Shown: piece after piece, positions 1 to 5,385 of the stretch | Position numbering within the stretch: the first letter of the stretch is position 1 | How the letters are laid out: every line of letters begins with the position of its first letter | Assembly (NCBI GenBank): GCA_022563625.1 | Contig: JADFNA010000154.1 | Coordinates: forward strand, 1 to 5,385 | DNA: 5,385 nucleotides | Reading direction: 5' to 3' | From: Candidatus Zixiibacteriota bacterium | Lineage (GTDB): Bacteria; Zixibacteria; MSB-5A5; GN15; JACZUZ01 | Position numbers and translations under genes: made by a program | The notes under the pieces: generated by a model | What the model was told of the DNA's origin: nothing | Seen by the model: the letters and a program-made list of their open reading frames with translations, nothing else | Databases searched by the model: none

Positions 1-1
1 G

Positions 2-1615
<1,614 letters not shown>

Positions 1616-1647
1616 GGCCCGACCACCGCTAACAGATACCTGCATCA

Positions 1648-1671
1648 GCCGGTTGCGAATTCCGGCCTTTT
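1648..1671 (+). terminator. Possible weak intrinsic terminator of pyrG
   Basis: A 5-bp GC stem (GCCGG at 1648-1652 with CCGGC at 1662-1666) closes a 9-nt loop and is followed by CTTTT. It lies 32 nt after the pyrG stop. The stem and the T tract are both short, so termination would be partial at best. Confidence 0.35.
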
Positions 1672-1682
1672 GGGGATATATT
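1653..1682 (+). promoter_or_regulatory. Candidate sigma70-type promoter for the queD operon
   Basis: TTGCGA (1653-1658, 4 of 6 consensus bases) and TATATT (1677-1682, 5 of 6) are separated by 18 nt. Transcription would begin near 1689, at the base of the hairpin at 1689-1711, giving an mRNA leader of about 200 nt. Part of the signal overlaps the terminator-like hairpin. Nothing better was found between this point and queD, but the assignment rests on weak consensus matching only. Confidence 0.25.
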
Positions 1683-1688
1683 TCATTG

Positions 1689-1711
1689 CTGGCAGTCGGC
1701 ATCCCTGCCAG
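1689..1711 (+). other. 7-bp stem-loop in the pyrG-queD intergenic region
   Basis: CTGGCAG (1689-1695) is perfectly complementary to CTGCCAG (1705-1711), with a 9-nt loop. No T tract follows, so it is not an ordinary terminator. If transcription starts at the candidate promoter just upstream, this hairpin would form the 5' end of the queD mRNA, a position that often protects a transcript. Function is unknown. Confidence 0.45.
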
Positions 1712-1744
1712 ATTCATCTTCTGAGTTAGAACCCCAGAACCAGG

Positions 1745-1850
1745 GTGCCCCACCGCTTGCGGTGGGATTGGTTGATAATGCTGCTACCAAGCGTCTCTCA
1801 CAATTCTAAAAGACAGATTTGCACTTATCCCACCGCAAGCGGTGGGGCAC
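1745..1850. repeat. REPIN/MITE-like element with 24-bp inverted repeats
   Basis: Two 24-bp blocks (1745-1768 and 1827-1850) are exact reverse complements, separated by 58 bp. Each block is itself a palindrome: CCCACCGC, TT, GCGGTGGG at 1749-1766, and the matching arms with an AA centre at 1829-1846. The element can thus fold either into two small hairpins or into one long hairpin. That architecture, two inverted REP units about 100 bp long in total, is what is known for REPINs, which are mobilised in trans by RAYT transposases. No open frame and no clear target-site duplication is visible. It sits 37 bp upstream of queD and would lie in the mRNA leader. Copy number elsewhere in the genome cannot be judged here. 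Confidence 0.75.
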
Positions 1851-1873
1851 AACACGATCTACACATACTGAGT

Positions 1874-1878
1874 GGAAG
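1874..1878 (+). promoter_or_regulatory. Weak ribosome binding site supporting the GTG start of queD
   Basis: GGAAG lies 9 nt before the GTG at 1888 but 21 nt before the alternative ATG at 1900. Its spacing therefore favours GTG, although its match to the Shine-Dalgarno consensus is only partial. Confidence 0.35.
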
Positions 1879-1887
1879 CGCTAACCC

Positions 1888-2271
1888 GTGATAAAGACCA
1901 TGTACGAAATACTGATCAAAACACATTTTTCGGCTGCGCATCATTTGCGAAACTACAGCGGCAAATGCGCCAACCAGCACGGACACAACTGGCAAATCGA
2001 AGTCTATTGCCGCTGTGAAGAGCTGAATGATGCCGGGATGGGAATTGACTTTGTTGAACTCAAACGCGAAGTGAACGCGCTGATTGATGAGATGGACCAC
2101 ACTGATTTGAACGAGATGGACTATTTCAAAGAATATAATCCAACTGCCGAGAATATCGCAAAGTATTTGTTTGACAATTTGAGCGCAAAGCTCACTGATG
2201 AGCGGGTCCGTGTTGCTAAAGTGACGGTGTATGAAACGCCGAATTGCGCTGCCTCTTTTTCAATTGACTAA
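1888..2271 (+). CDS. queD: 6-carboxy-5,6,7,8-tetrahydropterin synthase QueD
   Basis: QueD converts 7,8-dihydroneopterin triphosphate to 6-carboxytetrahydropterin, releasing acetaldehyde and triphosphate; it is the second step from GTP to preQ1. The protein is 127 residues, normal for the PTPS/QueD family. Zinc-ligand histidines are His18 (FSAAHHL), His31 and His33 (QHGHNW). The catalytic set is Cys27, Asp70-His71 (EMDHTDLN) and Glu116 (VYETPNC), spaced as in E. coli QueD. The Cys before HGH separates it from eukaryotic-type PTPS. The start is ambiguous: GTG at 1888 has a fair ribosome site and an in-frame TAA at 1882-1884 just upstream, whereas ATG at 1900 gives the more usual family N-terminus MYEILIKTHFSAAH. 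It is the first gene of the operon, with queE 6 nt downstream. Confidence 0.95.
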   Translation: MIKTMYEILIKTHFSAAHHLRNYSGKCANQHGHNWQIEVYCRCEELNDAGMGIDFVELKREVNALIDEMDHTDLNEMDYFKEYNPTAENIAKYLFDNLSAKLTDERVRVAKVTVYETPNCAASFSID

Positions 2272-2277
2272 ATCCTG

Positions 2278-2916
2278 ATGCTCCGAGTCAACGAAATTTT
2301 CCATTCAATACAAGGTGAGTCGACCTTTGCCGGCTGGCCCTGCGCATTTATCCGCCTGACCTGGTGCAACCTGCGCTGTGATTACTGTGACACCGTGTAT
2401 GCCTATGAAGAAGGCCGGGATATGTCGATTGACGAGATCATAGATACCGTAAACGGCTATAATGTCCGCCTGGCAGAGATAACCGGCGGCGAACCGCTGG
2501 TGCAGGACCAGACCCCGGAACTGGCCCGGCGTCTTTTGCAAGAGAGTTACAAAGTTCTGGTCGAAACCTCCGGTTCTCTGGACATTGGCGTTCTGCCGGA
2601 TGAATGTGTGCGGATAGTGGATTTCAAAACACCCTCATGCGGAATGGCCGGTAAAAACATGTGGCGCAACGTTGATTTTTTGACAGACAATGATGAAGTG
2701 AAATTTGTCGTGCGCACACGGGGCGATTATGACTGGGCCAAAGAGCGAATCGCCGAACACGGCCTGCTGGACATCTGTCCTATCAGCGTTTCGCCGGTAT
2801 TTGGTGAACTGAGCAACAAAACTCTGGCGGAATGGATTCTGTCTGATTCACTGCAAGTGCGGCTGAACTTGCAAATACACAAATACATCTGGGAGCCATC
2901 TACCCGCGGCGTCTGA
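2278..2916 (+). CDS. queE: 7-carboxy-7-deazaguanine synthase QueE (radical SAM)
   Basis: QueE is a radical S-adenosylmethionine enzyme that contracts the ring of 6-carboxytetrahydropterin to give 7-carboxy-7-deazaguanine, with Mg2+ as cofactor. The 212-residue protein starts with the family signature NEIFHSIQGEST (5-16). Next comes the [4Fe-4S] motif CX3CX2C at Cys30, Cys34 and Cys37 (WCNLRCDYCDT), then ITGGEPL (68-74), the SAM-binding element. The end LQIHKYIWEPSTRGV is the characteristic QueE tail. The gene begins 6 nt after the queD stop. No Shine-Dalgarno sequence is visible in the preceding 20 nt and an in-frame TAA (the queD stop) lies at 2269-2271. Translational coupling to queD is therefore likely. 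Confidence 0.96.
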   Translation: MLRVNEIFHSIQGESTFAGWPCAFIRLTWCNLRCDYCDTVYAYEEGRDMSIDEIIDTVNGYNVRLAEITGGEPLVQDQTPELARRLLQESYKVLVETSGSLDIGVLPDECVRIVDFKTPSCGMAGKNMWRNVDFLTDNDEVKFVVRTRGDYDWAKERIAEHGLLDICPISVSPVFGELSNKTLAEWILSDSLQVRLNLQIHKYIWEPSTRGV

Positions 2917-2922
2917 TGGAGC

Positions 2923-3642
2923 ATGCTCATCGAGAAAAAGCATCCACAAAAAGCGATTGTCCTGCTCTCTGGTGGACTGGACAGCGCCACGACCCTGGCA
3001 ATTGCAGAGCGCGAGAGCGACAGCGTTCTGGCGCTGACATTTGACTATGGACAGAAGCACGCCATCGAGACACAGGCCGCCTGCGCAATCGCAGAATTAT
3101 GGAACACGCCGCGCCGCCTGGTCGGAATTGACCTGCGGCAATTCGGCGGCTCGGCGCTGACTACGGATGAAATTGCAGTTCCCAGGAGCGGCGGCGGGAA
3201 AATCACCGAAGGCGCAGAGATTCCGGTCACTTATGTACCGGCCCGCAATACGATTTTTCTCAGCTATGCGTTGGCGCTGGCCGAGGTTGAACAGGCAGAC
3301 GCGATTTATATTGGTGTGAATGCGCTGGATTATTCCGGTTACCCGGATTGCCGGCCGGAGTTTGTGCGCGCCTTTCAGAGTCTGGCGAATTTGGCCACCA
3401 GGCGCGCGGTTGAAGGAAGTCCGGTCAAGATTCTCACACCGCTGATTGATATGACCAAAGCGGAAATAATTACACTCGGCGCAAAAATGGGAGTTGATTA
3501 TTCACTGACGGTGAGTTGTTATGACCCGGACGAAAGCGGGGCGGCCTGCGGCGCATGTGACAGTTGTCATTTGCGGCGCAAGGGATTCACCGAGGCCGGA
3601 ATCAGCGACCCCACACGCTATATTGGCGCCACCAACAAATAA
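2923..3642 (+). CDS. queC: 7-cyano-7-deazaguanine (preQ0) synthase QueC
   Basis: QueC uses ATP and ammonia to turn 7-carboxy-7-deazaguanine into the nitrile preQ0. The 239-residue protein has the PP-loop ATP-pyrophosphatase motif [11 protein letters not shown] (14-24), LTFDYGQKH (38-46), [13 protein letters not shown] (104-116) and [12 protein letters not shown] (136-147). The C-terminal zinc site is formed by Cys199, Cys209, Cys212 and Cys215 (CGACDSC), as in the characterised family. The ATG at 2923 is the only standard start between the queE stop (2914-2916, in the same frame) and the PP-loop. A GGAG at 2918-2921 lies only 1 nt from this ATG, too close for normal use, so initiation probably depends on coupling with queE, 6 nt upstream. 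No missing motif or frameshift is seen. Confidence 0.97.
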   Translation: MLIEKKHPQKAIVLLSGGLDSATTLAIAERESDSVLALTFDYGQKHAIETQAACAIAELWNTPRRLVGIDLRQFGGSALTTDEIAVPRSGGGKITEGAEIPVTYVPARNTIFLSYALALAEVEQADAIYIGVNALDYSGYPDCRPEFVRAFQSLANLATRRAVEGSPVKILTPLIDMTKAEIITLGAKMGVDYSLTVSCYDPDESGAACGACDSCHLRRKGFTEAGISDPTRYIGATNK

Positions 3643-3670
3643 GACAGGCGATAATTGCAAGAACAAGATT

Positions 3671-4114
3671 ATGACTAAAGCAAAAAAACACAACTCGGGC
3701 CTGACACATCTTGGTTCTGCTGAAACGAAGTTTCCATCTTCACCTGATAGAAACATTCTTGAGACATTTGAAAACTCTCATCCCGAGCGGGAGTATCAGA
3801 TTCGTTTTACCTGCCCGGAGTTCACCGCCATCTGTCCGATTACCTCGCAGCCGGATTTTGGCACAATCACTATCTCCTATGTGGCCGGCAAGAAGTGTAT
3901 TGAGAGCAAGTCGTTGAAATTATATTTGTTCAGCTACCGTAATCACGGCGCATTTCATGAGGAAGTAATTAATCTTATTCTGGATGATTGCGCAGCGGTT
4001 TGCCGCCCGAAGACAATGACGGTCAGCGGAGACTTTAATCCGCGCGGCGGGATTTCAATTCATGTTGAAGCGTCATACGCACAACCTAAAAAGAGCGCGT
4101 CGAATAGATCGTGA
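3671..4114 (+). CDS. queF: NADPH-dependent preQ0 reductase QueF (short, unimodular type)
   Basis: QueF reduces the nitrile of preQ0 to the aminomethyl group of preQ1, using two NADPH. The 147-residue product is the short type known from Bacillus subtilis rather than the duplicated E. coli type. The nucleophile Cys55 (FTAICPIT), Asp62 (SQPDFGT) and His96-Glu97 (AFHEE) fall at the same positions as in the B. subtilis enzyme. The QueF signature ESKSLKLYLFSYRNHG is at 78-93 and FNPRGGISI at 122-130. The frame is open upstream to 3521, but that part overlaps the queC end and has no family similarity; homology begins shortly after the ATG at 3671. No convincing ribosome site precedes it. A run of seven A (3682-3688) follows the start. 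The stop overlaps the folE2 start. Confidence 0.95.
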   Translation: MTKAKKHNSGLTHLGSAETKFPSSPDRNILETFENSHPEREYQIRFTCPEFTAICPITSQPDFGTITISYVAGKKCIESKSLKLYLFSYRNHGAFHEEVINLILDDCAAVCRPKTMTVSGDFNPRGGISIHVEASYAQPKKSASNRS

Positions 4115-4926
4115 CTAAAGTGACAAAAGAGTATTTGGAATCTGGGCCGCTGGCCGATGTGCAGGCCCAGAGTGATCATCGCAACATTCCCTTGCAGAAA
4201 GTCGGAATATCGGACCTGTCGTATCCGATTCGTGTCCTGGACAAAGAAAAACGCCAGCAACAGACAGTGGCCAGAATTAATTTATCGGTGAATTTACCCG
4301 AAGATTACCGCGGGACTCATTTGAGCAGGTTTGTCGAGACGCTGGTGGAGCATCATCAGAACATCGGTGTCGGAGAAATCAAGGGAATACTGACGGATGT
4401 AAAGGCCCGCCTTCATTCACAGCGGGCGCATATAGATGTATATTTTCCATATTTCATCGAACGTGCGGCGCCGTCTTCCGGTGTCCGGGCGCTGTGTGAG
4501 TATCAGTGCGGCTTTGAAGCGTCGTTTGACAGCGAGCTGGATTTTGTGCTTATGGTTGAAGTCCCGGTGACGACGCTCTGTCCTTGCTCAAAAGAAATCT
4601 CAGCGCGCGGGGCGCATAATCAACGCACGCTGGTGACAGTTCGCTGCCGCTTCACTGAGTTTATCTGGCTGGAGGATTTGATTGAGATTGTTGAGTCCTG
4701 CGCCAGTTCACCGGTCTACCCGCTGCTCAAACGCGAGGATGAAAAGATGGTAACCGAACAGGCCTTCGACAATCCGCGCTTTGTTGAAGATGTCGTGCGC
4801 GAAGTGGCGCTCAAGTTAGACCAGTTAGAAAAAATCACCGGTTATCAGGCTTCTGCCAAAAGTTTCGAGTCGATTCATAATCACAACGCAGTCGCGCTGG
4901 TCGAAAAGAACTGGCCGCCCAAGTAG
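4111..4926 (+). CDS. folE2: GTP cyclohydrolase FolE2 (type IB)
   Basis: FolE2 hydrolyses GTP to 7,8-dihydroneopterin triphosphate and formate, the entry step for both folate and queuosine. The 271-residue protein matches the GCYH-IB family (PF02649) throughout: VGISDLSYPIRVLD (31-44), GTHLSRFVE (68-76), AHIDVYFPYFIERAAPSSG (106-124), VPVTTLCPCSKEIS (151-164, with the metal/active-site Cys pair region 157-159), RGAHNQR (166-172), SSPVYPLLKREDEK (199-212) and ESIHNHNA (253-260). It is not related in sequence to classical FolE. The start is GTG at 4111, in a GTGA overlap with the queF stop; an in-frame TAG at 4105-4107 rules out anything earlier and no Met occurs before the core. Its place at the end of the operon indicates that it feeds QueD. 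Type IB enzymes can use metals other than zinc and are often zinc-regulated, but no Zur site is recognisable here. Confidence 0.96.
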   Translation: MTKVTKEYLESGPLADVQAQSDHRNIPLQKVGISDLSYPIRVLDKEKRQQQTVARINLSVNLPEDYRGTHLSRFVETLVEHHQNIGVGEIKGILTDVKARLHSQRAHIDVYFPYFIERAAPSSGVRALCEYQCGFEASFDSELDFVLMVEVPVTTLCPCSKEISARGAHNQRTLVTVRCRFTEFIWLEDLIEIVESCASSPVYPLLKREDEKMVTEQAFDNPRFVEDVVREVALKLDQLEKITGYQASAKSFESIHNHNAVALVEKNWPPK

Positions 4927-4937
4927 ACAAGTCTACT
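4922..4937. other. Palindrome spanning the folE2 stop codon
   Basis: AGTAGAC (4922-4928) and GTCTACT (4931-4937) are perfect inverted 7-bp arms around AA, with the TAG stop inside the left arm. The 2-base centre means that a real RNA hairpin would open one or two pairs. No T tract follows on either strand, so it is not a standard terminator; it could be an mRNA 3'-end structure or a protein-binding palindrome. Confidence 0.4.
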
Positions 4938-5003
4938 CACACAACAATTCGATACGCTAAAGCCGGCTGAGAATCTACATGGGAGATTTGATGCATATTG
5001 TAG

Positions 5004-5047
5004 GTCAGAATCCCCAAAGGGAGCGTTAGCTTCCGACGGGTTCTGAC
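5004..5047. repeat. Nested two-tier hairpin, probable interspersed palindromic repeat
   Basis: The outer arms 5004-5013 and 5038-5047 (GTCAGAATCC with GGGTTCTGAC) form a 10-bp stem with one G-U pair. Inside it, 5019-5024 pairs with 5029-5034 (GGGAGC with GCTTCC, one G-U pair) around a GTTA loop. A two-level palindrome of this size in a non-coding gap between convergent genes looks like a dispersed repeat unit rather than a gene-specific signal. Only one copy is in the window, so repetition is inferred and not shown. Confidence 0.5.
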
Positions 5048-5077
5048 ATTACGCTGAGGCTCTGATGTAGTAATGAA

Positions 5078-5095
5078 GCAGACCGGGCTGTCTGC
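5078..5095. other. Stem-loop; possible weak terminator for the minus-strand gene
   Basis: GCAGAC (5078-5083) pairs with GTCTGC (5090-5095) around a 6-nt loop. Read on the minus strand it is followed by TTCATT. This is about 90 nt past the stop of the minus-strand membrane-protein gene, so it could act as a poor terminator for it. The T content is low. Confidence 0.25.
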
Positions 5096-5105
5096 CGTCC
5101 AAGAT

Positions 5106-5163
5106 AATCTCTTCCGAGAGAGATTGCCGCGTCGTCCGCCAACTGCCGGACTCCTCGCAAAGA
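5106..5163 (-). repeat. Element resembling the ATTGCGAGGAG...GGCAATCTC dispersed repeat
   Basis: Read on the minus strand, the block begins TCTTTGCGAGGAGTCCG and ends GACGCGGCAATCTC, enclosing an imperfect palindrome (5134-5138 with 5147-5151, one mismatch and then one more pair inside). Hairpin-bearing repeats of this kind, with TTGCGAGGAG at one end and GGCAATCTC at the other, recur in non-coding DNA of many bacterial genomes; this recognition is from memory, not from a search. A further 7-bp stem (AATCTCT at 5106-5112 with AGAGATT at 5119-5125) adjoins and overlaps it. Only one copy is present here. Confidence 0.5.
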
Positions 5164-5186
5164 CAATTAGTTCTCTTAACAAACCT

Positions 5187-5385
5187 CTAAGTTGAGGCGC
5201 CCAGTGAGTTTTCACTGAGGCGGGACTCAAATATTCTCATCAGGGTGAGCATCACAGCGGCGATCACCGGCCCGAGAACAATGCCGAGCAAACCGAACAA
5301 CGCTATGCCGCCCAGTATGGAGAAGAATAACAAGAGGGTATGCATAGAAGGTATACAGGCGCTCAGCCACGGACGAACAAAGTTA
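5187..5385 (-). CDS. AI-2E family (PerM/UPF0118) membrane protein, C-terminal 65 residues
   Basis: The frame is open from the right edge to TAG (plus-strand CTA at 5187-5189). The visible 65 residues begin NFVRPWLSACIPSMHTLLL and continue through a strongly hydrophobic, glycine-rich stretch, FFSILGGIALFGLLGIVLG, then PVIAAVMLTLMRIF and a short polar tail ending GAST. The series VRP, HTLLLFFSILGG, FGLLGIVLGP is the typical C-terminal signature of AI-2E family transporters (PF01594): inner-membrane proteins with about eight helices and roughly 350 residues, some of which act in autoinducer export or Na+/H+ exchange. The substrate cannot be inferred. The N-terminal five sixths lie beyond the window. 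The gene is convergent with the que operon; its last codons form a bulged 10-bp hairpin (5198-5207 with 5212-5222). Confidence 0.88.
   Translation of the reverse strand, partial: NFVRPWLSACIPSMHTLLLFFSILGGIALFGLLGIVLGPVIAAVMLTLMRIFESRLSENSLGAST

Noticed and set aside
1735..1860. Target-site duplication around the REPIN-like element
   Set aside because: Flanks just outside 1745 and 1850 (AACCAGG and AACACGA) share only a few bases, too little to claim a duplication.
1712..1887. preQ1 riboswitch upstream of queD
   Set aside because: I looked for the compact preQ1-I hairpin with its A-rich 3' tail and found no match; the structures present are explained by the inverted-repeat element. A covariance-model search could still change this.
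3521..3670. In-frame upstream extension of queF
   Set aside because: It overlaps the zinc-site end of queC in another frame and its translation is unlike QueF; the residue numbering of the catalytic Cys fits the ATG at 3671.
4937..5230. Minus-strand open frame of 97 codons
   Set aside because: It runs through the palindromic repeats, overlaps the true AI-2E family 3' end in another frame and resembles no family; basic, low-complexity translation of repeat DNA.

Overview
The window reads as a chromosomal segment from a free-living bacterium of roughly 50% GC. It contains an interrupted pyrG gene, a five-gene operon for the 7-deazaguanine precursor preQ1, and the 3' end of a convergent membrane-protein gene. 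The intergenic DNA is rich in palindromic interspersed repeats. Shine-Dalgarno signals are weak or missing ahead of several genes. The protein sequences and repeat style would fit an uncultivated Gram-negative lineage (for example a Zixibacteria-like or other FCB-group bacterium), but this is a guess that the sequence alone cannot settle.

Layout. Positions 2-1615 (+) encode CTP synthase lacking about 24 N-terminal residues, which lie off the left edge. Positions 1616-1887 are non-coding: a weak terminator-like hairpin, a possible promoter, a second hairpin, and a 106-bp element bounded by perfect 24-bp inverted repeats that are themselves palindromic (REPIN/MITE-like). Positions 1888-4926 (+) hold queD, queE, queC, queF and folE2, with gaps of 6, 6 and 28 nt and finally a 4-nt GTGA overlap. 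Positions 4927-5186 are a convergent intergenic region filled with hairpins and two apparently different interspersed repeats. Positions 5187-5385 (-) are the C-terminal 65 residues of an AI-2E/PerM-family membrane protein.

How the genes work together. FolE2 converts GTP to 7,8-dihydroneopterin triphosphate. QueD makes 6-carboxytetrahydropterin, QueE contracts it to 7-carboxy-7-deazaguanine, QueC converts that to preQ0, and QueF reduces preQ0 to preQ1. The operon is therefore a self-contained GTP-to-preQ1 module. The later queuosine genes (tgt, queA, queG or queH) are not in the window. QueF points to tRNA queuosine as the end product rather than preQ0-based DNA modification.

No undescribed protein system is evident, since every convincing coding region belongs to a known family. 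The least explained parts are the three palindromic repeat elements and the queD leader.
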